The position numbers and the translations under genes are program-made. A DNA stretch of 64,000 nucleotides from Xenophilus aerolatus. GTDB taxonomy: Bacteria > Pseudomonadota > Gammaproteobacteria > Burkholderiales > Burkholderiaceae_C. The stretch is taken from assembly GCA_030418545.1 (NCBI GenBank), contig QAIB01000002.1, positions 434,001 through 498,000 on the forward strand, read 5' to 3'. Every line of letters begins with the position of its first letter. The stretch's first letter is position 1. The notes beneath the pieces were generated by a model. The model made no database searches and had not been told where the DNA came from. It saw only the letters and a program-made list of their open reading frames with translations. Of the stretch, positions 36,745-45,187 are shown one piece after another.

Positions 36745-36775
36745 AACTTCAGGCATTCATCCTAGGAGACATTCC

Positions 36776-37963
36776 ATGCACCGTCGCCATCTCGTTGCCC
36801 TGGCCGCATTGGCCGCCACTGCCGCCGCCGCGCCGGCCTGGGCCCAGTCCAACGAAATCCGCATCGCCCACGTCTACAGCAAGACCGGCCCGCTGGAGGC
36901 CTACGGCAAGCAGACGCAGGCCGGCCTGATGATGGGCCTGGAGTACGCCACCGGCGGCACCATGACCGTCAATGGCAAGAAGATCGTCGTCATCGAGAAG
37001 GACGACCAGGGCAAGCCCGACCTGGGCAAGTCGCTGCTGGCCGCCGCGTACTCCGACGACAAGGCGGCGCTGGCCGTCGGCCCGACCTCGTCCGGCGTGG
37101 CGCTGGCCATGCTGCCCGTGGCCGAGGAGTACAAGAAGGTGCTGATCGTCGAACCCGCCGTGGCCGACTCGATCACCGGCGACAAGTGGAACAAGTACAT
37201 CTTCCGCACCGGCCGCAATTCCAGCCAGGACGCGATCAGCAACGCCGTGGCGCTCGACAAGCCGGGCACCACCATCGCCACCCTGGCCCAGGACTACGCC
37301 TTCGGCCGCGACGGCGTGAAGGCCTTCAAGGACGCAGTGAAGAAGGCCAAGATCGTCCACGAGGAATACCTGCCGCAGAACACCACCGACTTCACCGCCG
37401 GTGCGCAGCGCCTGATCGACAAGCTCAAGGACCAGCCCGGCCGCAAGGTGATCTGGATCGTGTGGGCCGGCGCCGGCAACCCCTTCAAGATCGCCGACCT
37501 CGACCTCAAGCGCTACGGCATCGAGATCGCCACGGGCGGCAACATCCTGCCGGCGATGGCGAGCTACAAGCAGTTCCCGGGGATGGAAGGCGCGACGTAC
37601 TACTACTTCGGCATTCCGAAGAACCCGGTCAACGACGCCCTGGTGTCGATGCACTACAAGCAGTACAAGACCCCGCCGGACTTCTTCACCGCCGGCGGCT
37701 TCTCGGCCGCCATGGCGGTGGTCACCGCACTCAAGAAGACCGGCGGCGACACCGGCACCAACAAGCTCATCAGCACCATGGAAGGCATGAGCTTCGACAC
37801 CCCCAAGGGCACGATGACCTTCCGCAAGGAAGACCACCAGGCCCTGCAGAGCATGTACCACTTCAAGATCAAGGTCGACCCGGCCTTCGCCTGGGGCGTG
37901 CCGGAACTGGTGCACGAGATCAAGGCGTCCGAGATGGACGTGCCGATCCGCAACAAGCGCTGA
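36776..37963 (+). CDS. Branched-chain amino acid-type ABC substrate-binding protein
   Basis: A 395-residue periplasmic binding protein; TAGGAG lies a few bases before the ATG and the signal peptide MHRRHLVALAALAATAAAAP is cut near AWAQS. The mature part has the LivJ-type fold: IRIAHVYSKTGPLEAYGKQTQ, ALAVGPTSSGVALAM, LAQDYAFGRDGVKAFKDAV and NTTDFTAGAQRLI. The family binds branched-chain amino acids, amides, urea or aromatic acids. Which ligand applies here is unknown; the sigma-54 control and the hydrolase in the operon hint at a catabolic substrate. Confidence 0.9.
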   Translation: MHRRHLVALAALAATAAAAPAWAQSNEIRIAHVYSKTGPLEAYGKQTQAGLMMGLEYATGGTMTVNGKKIVVIEKDDQGKPDLGKSLLAAAYSDDKAALAVGPTSSGVALAMLPVAEEYKKVLIVEPAVADSITGDKWNKYIFRTGRNSSQDAISNAVALDKPGTTIATLAQDYAFGRDGVKAFKDAVKKAKIVHEEYLPQNTTDFTAGAQRLIDKLKDQPGRKVIWIVWAGAGNPFKIADLDLKRYGIEIATGGNILPAMASYKQFPGMEGATYYYFGIPKNPVNDALVSMHYKQYKTPPDFFTAGGFSAAMAVVTALKKTGGDTGTNKLISTMEGMSFDTPKGTMTFRKEDHQALQSMYHFKIKVDPAFAWGVPELVHEIKASEMDVPIRNKR

Positions 37964-37979
37964 TCGGAAGGCGGACTTC

Positions 37980-38095
37980 CGTACGCGAAGGACGCGAAGG
38001 TTTCGCGAAGGTCGCGAAAGACGCATTCAAAGATTCCTTTTTTGAATCCTTTGCGTCTTTCGCGGGACTTTCGCGCCCTTCGCGTTCGGTTCCCG
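37980..38095. repeat. CGAAGG-type long hairpin repeat, copy 1
   Basis: TACGCGAAGGACGCGAAGG and TTTCGCGAAGGTCGCGAAA on the left arm pair imperfectly with a right arm of CTTTCGCG and CCCTTCGCG units (to about 38088), around a loop with TTCAAA/TTTGAA. It fills the gap between the binding protein and the first ATPase gene. Confidence 0.8.
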
Positions 38096-38112
38096 CTCCC
38101 GCATTCGACCCG

Positions 38113-38877
38113 ATGCTTCAGACCCAAGACCTCACCATCCGCTTCGGCGGGCACGTCGCCGTGAACGCCGTGAGCTGCACCTTCGCGCCCGGCACGCTCA
38201 CGGCCATCGTGGGCCCGAACGGCGCGGGCAAGACGACGTATTTCAACCTCATCTCGGGGCAGCTCAAGGCCACGTCGGGGTCGGTGCGGCTCGATGGCCG
38301 CGACCTGACCGGGCTGCCGGCGTCGGCGCGCACGCGCGCCGGCCTGGGCCGGGCCTTCCAGCTCACCAACCTGTTCCCCAACCTCACGGTGCTGGAGAAC
38401 GTGCGCCTGGCGGTGCAGGCCGCGCACGAGGGGCCGCACCGGCGCGGGCTCAACCTCTGGAGCATCTGGAGCGACCACAAGGCGCTCACCGAGCGCGCCG
38501 ATGCGCTGCTGGCCGACACCAACCTCAAGGCACGCGAGCACGACATCGTGGCCAGCCTGCCGCACGGCGACCAGCGCAAGCTCGAGGTCGCGCTGCTGAT
38601 GGCGCTGGAGCCGCAGGTCTTCATGTTCGACGAACCGACGGCCGGCATGAACGCCGCCGAGGCGCCGGTCATCCTCGACCTGATCCGGAAGCTAAAGAAG
38701 GACCGCAGCAAGACCATCCTTCTGGTGGAGCACAAGATGGACGTGGTGCGCGAGCTGGCCGACCGCATCATCGTGCTGCACAACGGCACGCTGGTGGCCG
38801 ACGGCGAACCGGCGGAGGTCATCGCGTCGCCGGTGGTCCAAGAGGCTTACCTGGGCGTGGCGAAGGAGGCGGCATGA
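38113..38877 (+). CDS. livG: ABC transporter ATPase, LivG type
   Basis: A 254-residue ATPase starting MLQTQDLTIRFGGHVAVNAV. Walker A is GPNGAGKTTYFNLISG, the signature region reads SLPHGDQRKLEVALLMA (an unusual form of LSGGQ typical of LivG), and Walker B is VFMFDEPTAGMN. The C-terminal AYLG tail matches LivG proteins. It powers import with LivF. The gene ends in an ATGA overlap with livF. The start was placed after the hairpin repeat. Confidence 0.92.
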   Translation: MLQTQDLTIRFGGHVAVNAVSCTFAPGTLTAIVGPNGAGKTTYFNLISGQLKATSGSVRLDGRDLTGLPASARTRAGLGRAFQLTNLFPNLTVLENVRLAVQAAHEGPHRRGLNLWSIWSDHKALTERADALLADTNLKAREHDIVASLPHGDQRKLEVALLMALEPQVFMFDEPTAGMNAAEAPVILDLIRKLKKDRSKTILLVEHKMDVVRELADRIIVLHNGTLVADGEPAEVIASPVVQEAYLGVAKEAA

Positions 38878-39599
38878 GCGAGGCGCTTCTGCAACTCGAA
38901 GGCGTGCACACGCACATCGGCGCGTACCACATCCTTCACGGCGTGGACCTCGCCGTGCCCAAAGGCCGGCTCACCATGCTGCTGGGCCGCAACGGCGCCG
39001 GCAAGACCACCACGCTGCGGACCATCATGGGCCTGTGGCACGCCTCGCAGGGGCGAGTGACCTTCGCGGGCCAGGACATCACCAGGCTCGCGACCCCGCA
39101 GATCGCCGACCTCGGCATCGCCTACGTGCCCGAGACCATGGGCATCTTCGCGGACCTGACCGTGAAGGAGAACATGCTGCTGGCGGCCCGGGCCGCGCGC
39201 CGCGCCCAGGACATGGACGACGCGCGGTTGAAGTGGATCTTCAAGCTGTTCCCGGCCGTGGAGAAGTTCTGGAACCACCCGGCCGGCAAGCTCTCGGGCG
39301 GGCAGAAGCAGATGCTGGCCGTCTCGCGCGCCATCGTCGAGCCGCGCCAGCTGCTGATCGTCGACGAGCCCAGCAAGGGCCTGGCGCCGGCCATCATCAA
39401 CAACATGATCGACGCCTTCGCCGAGCTCAAGGCCAGCGGCGTGACGATCCTGCTGGTGGAGCAGAACATCCATTTCGCACAACGCCTGGGCGATCACGTG
39501 GCCGTGATGGACAACGGCCGCGTGGTGCACGCCGGCACCATGGCCGAGTTCTCGGCCGATGCGCAGCTGCAGCAGTCGCTGCTGGGGTTGGCGTTGTGA
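38874..39599 (+). CDS. livF: ABC transporter ATPase, LivF type
   Basis: A 241-residue ATPase whose start overlaps the livG stop. Walker A is LLGRNGAGKTTTLRTIMG, the signature is KLSGGQKQMLAVSRAI, and Walker B is LLIVDEPSKGLAP, all in LivF form. It works as a heterodimer with LivG to drive uptake of the ligand captured by the upstream binding protein. A CGAAGG hairpin of 115 bp follows at 17 bp. Confidence 0.93.
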   Translation: MSEALLQLEGVHTHIGAYHILHGVDLAVPKGRLTMLLGRNGAGKTTTLRTIMGLWHASQGRVTFAGQDITRLATPQIADLGIAYVPETMGIFADLTVKENMLLAARAARRAQDMDDARLKWIFKLFPAVEKFWNHPAGKLSGGQKQMLAVSRAIVEPRQLLIVDEPSKGLAPAIINNMIDAFAELKASGVTILLVEQNIHFAQRLGDHVAVMDNGRVVHAGTMAEFSADAQLQQSLLGLAL

Positions 39600-39616
39600 G
39601 CGGCGGGGGCGGAATG

Positions 39617-39731
39617 CGGACATCCGTACGCGAAGGGCGCGAAGGTTTCGCGAAGGACGCGAAAAAAACCGTCGAAAGATTTCTTTCGCGGCCTTCGCGT
39701 GACTTTCGCGTCCTTCGCGTATGGATGTCCG
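39617..39731. repeat. CGAAGG-type long hairpin repeat, copy 2
   Basis: The most symmetric copy. CGGACATCC at the left end (39617) mirrors GGATGTCCG at the right end (39731). Between them TACGCGAAGG and GCGCGAAGG units pair with CCTTCGCG units, leaving a central loop near 39670-39680. It separates livF from livH. Confidence 0.85.
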
Positions 39732-39816
39732 ATTCCAAGCCTCACCCGGCCGCTGCGCCCACACCAGGTGCACCCGTTGTGAACTCGATAGCAAATCAAC
39801 AGCCAGGACGCGCCGC

Positions 39817-40803
39817 ATGAAGGCCCTCGATTTCGACTGGAAACCGCTGCTGCTGGTGCCCGTGCTGGCGCTGCTGGCACTGCCCCTGGTGGGCTCCACC
39901 TCCACCTGGCTGACGCTCACCGTCGCGGGGCTGGCGATGGGCATGATCGTGTTCATCATCGCCTCGGGCCTCACGCTCGTGTTCGGGCTGATGGACGTGC
40001 TGAACTTCGGGCACGGCGTGTTCATCGCGCTGGGTGCCTTCGTCGCCACCAGCGTGCTCGGAGCGATGGGCGACTGGACGCAGTCGTCCTCCATCCTCAC
40101 CAACCTCGTGGCCGTGCTGCCTGCGATGGTGGTCGCGATGCTGGTGGCCGGCGCGGTGGGCCTGGCCTTCGAGCGCTTCATCGTGCGGCCGGTGTACGGC
40201 CAGCACCTGAAGCAGATCCTCATCACGATGGGCGGGATGATCATCGGGGAGGAGATCATCAAAGTGATCTGGGGCCCGGCGCAGATTCCGCTGCCGCTGC
40301 CCGAGGGCCTGCGCGGCTCCTGGCTGCTGGGCGACGCGGCGATCGAGAAGTACCGCGTGCTGGCGGTGGTCGTCGGCGCCGTCGTCTTCGCGCTGCTGGC
40401 CTGGACGCTGGCGCGCACCAAGATCGGCCTGTTGATCCGCGCCGGCGTGCAGGACCGCGAGATGGTCGAGTCGCTGGGCTACCGCATCCGCGTGCTCTTC
40501 GTCGGCATCTTCGTGGCCGGCAGCGCGCTCGCGGGCCTGGGCGGCGTGATGTGGGGCCTGTACCAGCAGAACGTCATCCCGCAGATGGGCGCGCAGGTCA
40601 ACGTGCTGATCTTCATCGTCATCATCATTGGCGGCCTGGGCTCGACCACGGGCGCACTCATCGGCGCGCTGCTGGTCGGCCTGATGGCCAACTACACCGG
40701 CTTCGTCGCGCCCAAGGTGGCCCTGTTCTCCAACATCGCCCTCATGGTCGCCATCCTGCTGTGGCGCCCGCAGGGGGTGTACCCGGTGGCGGGGAGCCGA
40801 TGA
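39817..40803 (+). CDS. livH: ABC transporter permease, LivH type
   Basis: A 328-residue membrane protein with about eight helices. The LivH signature LTLVFGLMDVLNFGHGVFIALGAFVA is at about residues 48-73, with GLGSTTGALIGALLVGL near the C-terminus. It starts at ATG 39817 after AGCCAGGA. With LivM it forms the transport channel. It follows livF with the second hairpin in between and precedes the third hairpin. Confidence 0.92.
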   Translation: MKALDFDWKPLLLVPVLALLALPLVGSTSTWLTLTVAGLAMGMIVFIIASGLTLVFGLMDVLNFGHGVFIALGAFVATSVLGAMGDWTQSSSILTNLVAVLPAMVVAMLVAGAVGLAFERFIVRPVYGQHLKQILITMGGMIIGEEIIKVIWGPAQIPLPLPEGLRGSWLLGDAAIEKYRVLAVVVGAVVFALLAWTLARTKIGLLIRAGVQDREMVESLGYRIRVLFVGIFVAGSALAGLGGVMWGLYQQNVIPQMGAQVNVLIFIVIIIGGLGSTTGALIGALLVGLMANYTGFVAPKVALFSNIALMVAILLWRPQGVYPVAGSR

Positions 40804-40818
40804 CATCCGGGCCCGGGC

Positions 40819-40943
40819 TTCCCTACGCGAAGGACGCGAAAGTCACGCGAAGGTCGCGAAGAAGACCCTTTGATTTTCTGCTTCTCCTTCCTGCATTTCT
40901 TTCGCGTCCTTCGCGCAACCTTCGCGCCCTTCGCGTACGGACT
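40819..40943. repeat. CGAAGG-type long hairpin repeat, copy 3
   Basis: CCTACGCGAAGGACGCGAAA and CGCGAAGGTCGCGAAG pair with TTTCGCGTCCTTCGCG and CCTTCGCGCCCTTCGCGTA, with a T/C-rich loop around 40870-40900. It occupies the whole livH-livM gap. Confidence 0.8.
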
Positions 40944-40963
40944 CCGCTTCCGCATTGAACGCC

Positions 40964-42028
40964 ATGCTGACCCGTCTCCTTTCCAACGACCTCCCGCGCA
41001 ACAAGGTGATGGCGGTGCTGCTCGTGGCGGTGCTGCTGGGGCTGGCCTTCGCCCCCTTCATCTTTCCGGGGGTGAAGGCGCTGAACGTGGCGGCGAAGAT
41101 CCTGGTCTTCGTCGTGCTCGTGGCCAGTTTCGACCTGCTGCTGGGCTACACCGGCATCGTGAGCTTCGCGCACACGATGTTCTTCGGCATCGGCGCCTAC
41201 GGCATCGCCATCGCCGCGACGCGGCTCGGGCCCAACTGGGGCGCGATCGCGGTGGGGCTGGTGGGTTCGCTGGCGGTGTCGCTGGTGCTGGCGCTGGCCA
41301 TCGGCCTCTTTTCGCTGCGGGTGCGGGCGATCTTCTTCGCCATGATCACGCTGGCGGTGGCCTCGGCCTTCCAGACGCTGGCCTCGCAGCTGTCGGAATT
41401 CACAGGCGGCGAGGACGGGCTGACCTTCAAGCTGCCCGAGCTCATTTCGCCGAGCTTCGAGTTCGCGGAGGAGCCCTTCCTGGGTGTGTCCCTCGATGGC
41501 CGGCTGCTGTGCTACTACCTGCTCTTCGTGGCCGCGGTGGTGCTGGTGCTGATGCTGCTGCGCATCGTGAATTCGCCCTTCGGGCGCGTGCTGCAGGCCA
41601 TCCGCGAGAACGAATTCCGCGCCGAGGCGATCGGCTACCGCGTGGTGGTGTACCGCACGCTGTCGGCGGTGCTGTCGGCGCTGTTCGCCACGCTGGCCGG
41701 CGCGATGCTCGCGATCTGGCTGCGCTACAACGGGCCTGACACCTCGCTCAGCTTCGAGATCATGATCGACGTGCTGCTCATCGTCGTCATCGGCGGCATG
41801 GGCACCATCTACGGGGCGGCCATCGGCGCAGTGCTCTTCGTGGTGGCGCAAAGCTACCTGCAAGATCTGCTGCGCCTGGGCAACGAGGCCGTGAGCGGTC
41901 TGCCCTGGCTGGCGGCGCTGCTGTCGCCGGACCGCTGGCTGCTGTGGCTGGGGGTGCTGTTCGTGCTGTCGGTGTACTACTTCCCGACGGGCATCGTCGG
42001 CAAACTCAGGGCCAGGAGCGCGCGATGA
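40964..42028 (+). CDS. livM: ABC transporter permease, LivM type
   Basis: A 354-residue membrane protein. LivM markers include SFDLLLGYTGIVSFAHTMFFGIGAYG (about residues 48-73), SPFGRVLQAIRENEFRAEAIGY and VVIGGMGTIYGAAIGA. ATG 40964 is preferred to the in-frame TTG three codons earlier. Its stop overlaps the start of the hydrolase gene (ATGA), so the hydrolase is part of the transporter operon. Confidence 0.92.
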   Translation: MLTRLLSNDLPRNKVMAVLLVAVLLGLAFAPFIFPGVKALNVAAKILVFVVLVASFDLLLGYTGIVSFAHTMFFGIGAYGIAIAATRLGPNWGAIAVGLVGSLAVSLVLALAIGLFSLRVRAIFFAMITLAVASAFQTLASQLSEFTGGEDGLTFKLPELISPSFEFAEEPFLGVSLDGRLLCYYLLFVAAVVLVLMLLRIVNSPFGRVLQAIRENEFRAEAIGYRVVVYRTLSAVLSALFATLAGAMLAIWLRYNGPDTSLSFEIMIDVLLIVVIGGMGTIYGAAIGAVLFVVAQSYLQDLLRLGNEAVSGLPWLAALLSPDRWLLWLGVLFVLSVYYFPTGIVGKLRARSAR

Positions 42029-42897
42029 GTCAGCCTTCTTCGCACTACGCGACGCTTTGCGGCCGCGAGGTCCACTGGGTGGAGTGGGGGGCCGCCGCAG
42101 CGCCCGCCGTCATCGCCTGGCACGGCCTGGCGCGCACCGGCCGCGACATGGACGAGCTCGCGCAGCACCTCGCCGCCGCCGGCTACCGCGTGATCTGCCC
42201 CGACACGATCGGGCGCGGCCTGAGCCAGTGGAGTCCGCTGCCCGACGACGAGTACAAGCTCGCGTTCTATGCCCGCCTGGCCGACGCGCTGTGCGAGCAC
42301 CTGGGCCTGGCGCGCGTGCACTGGGTCGGCACCTCGATGGGCGCGGCCATCGGCACCGTGTGCGCCTCGGGGCTCTTCGTGCCGGCCATGAAGCGTCGCA
42401 TCGCCAGCCTGGTGCTCAACGACAACGCGCCCGAACTGGCCACGCCGGCGCTGGAGCGCATCAAGGCCTATGCCGGCACGCCGCCGGCATTCGGCACGGT
42501 GCAGGAACTCGAGGCCTTCTTCCGCACCGTCTACAAGCCCTACGGCTGGCTCAGCGACGCGCAGTGGCGCCGCCTCACCGAGACCTCCACGCGGCGCCTG
42601 CCCGACGGCCGCGTGACGCCGCACTACGACCCGGCCATGGTGCGGCAGTTCACCGCCCACGAGAACGACTACCTGATCTGGGACCACTACGACGCGCTCG
42701 ACGTGCCCGTGCTGCTTCTGCGCGGCGCCGAGTCCGACCTGGTGCTGCCCGAGGTGGTGGCGCGCATGGCGACGCGCGGCCCCGGCGCAGCGGGGCGCCT
42801 GCAGGTGATCGAGGTGCCGGGCTGCGGCCACGCGCCGGCGCTGAACGTGCCCGATCAGTTGAACGCGGTCGAAGCATTCATTCGCGCAGCGGGCTGA
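42025..42897 (+). CDS. Alpha/beta hydrolase in transporter operon
   Basis: A 290-residue alpha/beta hydrolase. The oxyanion region is AWHGLARTGRDMDELA, the nucleophile elbow is VGTSMGA (Ser in G-T-S-M-G near residue 104), the acid is probably in LRGAESDLVLP, and the base is in PGCGHAPAL. Translation is coupled to livM by a 4-bp overlap. It may cleave the imported compound, for example an ester or amide, but the substrate is unknown. Confidence 0.88.
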   Translation: MSQPSSHYATLCGREVHWVEWGAAAAPAVIAWHGLARTGRDMDELAQHLAAAGYRVICPDTIGRGLSQWSPLPDDEYKLAFYARLADALCEHLGLARVHWVGTSMGAAIGTVCASGLFVPAMKRRIASLVLNDNAPELATPALERIKAYAGTPPAFGTVQELEAFFRTVYKPYGWLSDAQWRRLTETSTRRLPDGRVTPHYDPAMVRQFTAHENDYLIWDHYDALDVPVLLLRGAESDLVLPEVVARMATRGPGAAGRLQVIEVPGCGHAPALNVPDQLNAVEAFIRAAG

Positions 42898-42898
42898 T

Positions 42899-42964
42899 CT
42901 TTCAGACGAAAAGCGCCTGCAGCGCCCGCGGGCCGGGCGCGGGCAGCTATCAAAAGCGTAGCAA
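42899..42964. repeat. GCTATC-family repeat
   Basis: CAGACGAAAAGCGCCTGCAG, a GC-rich arm CCCGCGGGCCGGGCGCGGG and the core GCTATCAAAAGCGTAGC. The first half repeats the start of the copy at 24721 nearly word for word. It follows the hydrolase gene and may end the operon. Confidence 0.65.
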
Positions 42965-43019
42965 ACCGCTTTGTGGCGAGAATCCGCGGCCCACAACAAC
43001 ACTCCGGAGAACTCCCGCC

Positions 43020-43523
43020 ATGGCCATCTCGCTCTACGACGCCTCCGTCCCCGTCTTCATCCGCGGCCTCGACCAGCTCACGCACATACTTGGCAAGGGG
43101 CTCGCGCACGCGCAGGCGCAGGGCCTGGACCCGGCCACGCTGGTGCAGGCCCGCCTGGCGCCCGATATGCTCACGCTGGCCGGCCAGGTGCAGCGCGCGA
43201 GCGATGCGTCCAAGCTCGCGGCGGCGCGCCTCGGTGGCATGACGGCGCCGAGCTTTCCCGACACCGAAAGCACGTACGACGAGCTGCTCGCGCGCGTGGC
43301 CAGGACGCGCGAGTTCCTCGCTGGCGTCGACCGCGCCGCCATCGACGGCCAGGAGGCCCGCGAGGTGCGGCTGAAGGTCGGCGACGGCGAGATCGTCTTC
43401 GACGCGCAGCGCTACTTGCTGCAGTTCGCGATTCCCAACTTCTTCTTCCACGTGACCACCGCCTACGACGTCCTGCGGCACATGGGCGTGCCCGTGGGCA
43501 AGCGGGACTACCTGGGTCGCTGA
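43020..43523 (+). CDS. DUF1993 protein
   Basis: A 167-residue protein starting MAISLYDASVPVFIRGLDQL. The helical DUF1993 pattern is clear, including ARLAPDMLTLAGQVQRASD near residue 48, FPDTESTYDELLARVARTREFL and a C-terminal NFFFHVTTAYDVLRHMGVPVGKRDYLG. This family belongs to the DinB-like four-helix bundles; its activity is unknown. GGAG precedes the ATG. It converges with the Lrp-type regulator across 7 bp. Confidence 0.9.
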   Translation: MAISLYDASVPVFIRGLDQLTHILGKGLAHAQAQGLDPATLVQARLAPDMLTLAGQVQRASDASKLAAARLGGMTAPSFPDTESTYDELLARVARTREFLAGVDRAAIDGQEAREVRLKVGDGEIVFDAQRYLLQFAIPNFFFHVTTAYDVLRHMGVPVGKRDYLGR

Positions 43524-43530
43524 CAGCTGC

Positions 43531-44028
43531 TCACAGCGGCAGCTGCGTCGTCGACAGCACTTCCTTCAGGACCATGAAGGTCCGCACCTGCCGCACGCCT
43601 GGCAGGTAGAGCAGCTGCTCGGCGTGCAGCCGGTTGTAGCTCTCGTTGTCGCGTGTGCGCACGAGCATGAAGTAGTCGAACTCGCCCGTCACCACGTGGC
43701 ATTCGAGGCAGCCCGACACCTTCTGCACCGCTTTCTCGAAATCGGCGAAGGACTCCGGTGTGGAGCGGTCGAGCACCACGCCGATCATCACCAGCATGCC
43801 GCAGTCCAACGCCTTGGGGGACAGCAGCGCGACCGTGCCGCGGATGAAGCCGAGCGTCTTCAGGCGATCCACGCGCCGCAGACACGCTGGGGCGCTGAGG
43901 TTCACCTTGGCGGCCAGCGCCACGTTGGAGACCGCGGCATCGCGCTGCAGCGCGCGGAGGATGGCGCGGTCGGTGCGATCGAGTTCGCTCGCGGCAGGCA
44001 ATGTTGTTGCGTGTATGGGCTTTTTCAT
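43531..44028 (-). CDS. acdR: Lrp/AsnC regulator of ACC deaminase
   Basis: A 165-residue Lrp-type regulator. The HTH is [41 protein letters not shown], and the RAM ligand-binding domain follows, with [19 protein letters not shown]. The start at 44028 removes a non-conserved 22-residue extension. It is divergent from acdS across 127 bp, the known acdR-acdS arrangement in proteobacteria in which AcdR controls acdS in response to its substrate. The symbol rests on this context. Confidence 0.88.
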   Translation of the reverse strand: MKKPIHATTLPAASELDRTDRAILRALQRDAAVSNVALAAKVNLSAPACLRRVDRLKTLGFIRGTVALLSPKALDCGMLVMIGVVLDRSTPESFADFEKAVQKVSGCLECHVVTGEFDYFMLVRTRDNESYNRLHAEQLLYLPGVRQVRTFMVLKEVLSTTQLPL

Positions 44029-44155
44029 GGAACGAAGCGCCGGAGGCGCCGGGAAACGAGGGCCTGGATTTCCTGAAGCGACCCCATTTTGCAACCCTGT
44101 GAGGCGGCTTACTTCCTACGATTCGTCCACGCCAACGAACACGGAGCCCGCCGCC

Positions 44156-45172
44156 ATGAACCTGCAGAAATTCCCCCGTCATTCGCTCACCTTCGGTCCG
44201 ACGCCGATCCAGCCGCTCAAACGCCTGAGCGCTCACCTGGGCGGTGAAGTCCAGCTCTATGCCAAGCGCGAGGACTGCAACAGCGGCCTGGCTTTCGGCG
44301 GCAACAAGACGCGCAAGCTCGAGTACCTGATCCCCGAGGCGATCGAGGGCGGCTACGACACGCTGGTGTCCATCGGCGGCGTGCAATCGAACCAGACCCG
44401 CCAGGTGGCCGCCGTGGCCGCGCACCTGGGCATGAAGTGCGTCCTGGTGCAGGAGCACTGGGTCAACTACGAGGACCCGGTCTACGACCGCGTGGGCAAT
44501 ATCGAGCTCTCGCGCATCCTGGGCGCCGACGTGCGCCTCGATGCAGCGGGCTTCGACATCGGCATCCGCAAGAGCTGGGAAGAGGCCATGGAGGGCGTGC
44601 GCCGCGCCGGCGGCAAGCCCTTCCCGATCCCTGCCGGCTGCTCCGAGCATCCGAAGGGCGGGCTGGGTTTCGTCGGCTTCGCCGAGGAAGTGCGCCAGCA
44701 GGAGAAGGAACTGGGCTTCCAGTTCGACTACATCGTGGTCTGCTCGGTCACGGGCAGCACGCAGGCCGGCATGGTGGTGGGCTTTGCGGCCGATGGGCGC
44801 GCCGACCGGGTGATCGGCATCGACGCCTCGGCCAAGCCGCAGCAGACCTTCGACCAGATCCTGCGCATCGCGAAGAACACCGCCGGCCTGGTCGAGCTGG
44901 AACGCGACATCACCGAGAAGGACGTCGTGCTCGACACCCGGTTCGGCGGCCCCGAATACGGCCTGCCCAGCGAAGGCACGCTGGAGGCGATCCGCCTGTG
45001 CGCACGCACCGAGGGCATGCTCACCGACCCGGTGTACGAGGGAAAGTCCATGCACGGCATGATCGAGAAGGTGCGCCTGGGCGAGTTCCCGGCCGGCTCC
45101 CGCGTGCTGTATGCGCACCTGGGCGGCGTGCCGGCGCTCAGTGCCTATGCCGGCCTGTTCGCCAACGGCTGA
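44156..45172 (+). CDS. acdS: 1-aminocyclopropane-1-carboxylate deaminase
   Basis: A 338-residue PLP enzyme of the tryptophan synthase beta fold. K51 (FGGNKTRK) binds PLP, and S78 (GVQSNQTR), Y294/E295 (DPVYEGKSM) and L322 fall at the numbers known for the well-studied Pseudomonas ACC deaminase; E295 and L322 separate it from D-cysteine desulfhydrases. It opens the ring of ACC, the plant ethylene precursor, to ammonia and 2-oxobutyrate. Its presence suggests life with plants. Confidence 0.95.
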   Translation: MNLQKFPRHSLTFGPTPIQPLKRLSAHLGGEVQLYAKREDCNSGLAFGGNKTRKLEYLIPEAIEGGYDTLVSIGGVQSNQTRQVAAVAAHLGMKCVLVQEHWVNYEDPVYDRVGNIELSRILGADVRLDAAGFDIGIRKSWEEAMEGVRRAGGKPFPIPAGCSEHPKGGLGFVGFAEEVRQQEKELGFQFDYIVVCSVTGSTQAGMVVGFAADGRADRVIGIDASAKPQQTFDQILRIAKNTAGLVELERDITEKDVVLDTRFGGPEYGLPSEGTLEAIRLCARTEGMLTDPVYEGKSMHGMIEKVRLGEFPAGSRVLYAHLGGVPALSAYAGLFANG

Positions 45173-45187
45173 TCGCCGGCGGCATCC

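Noticed and set aside
37980-40943. CRISPR array in the transporter region
   Set aside because: The CGAAGG units are inverted, imperfect and without unique spacers of even length; three isolated palindromes lie between genes, and no cas gene is present.
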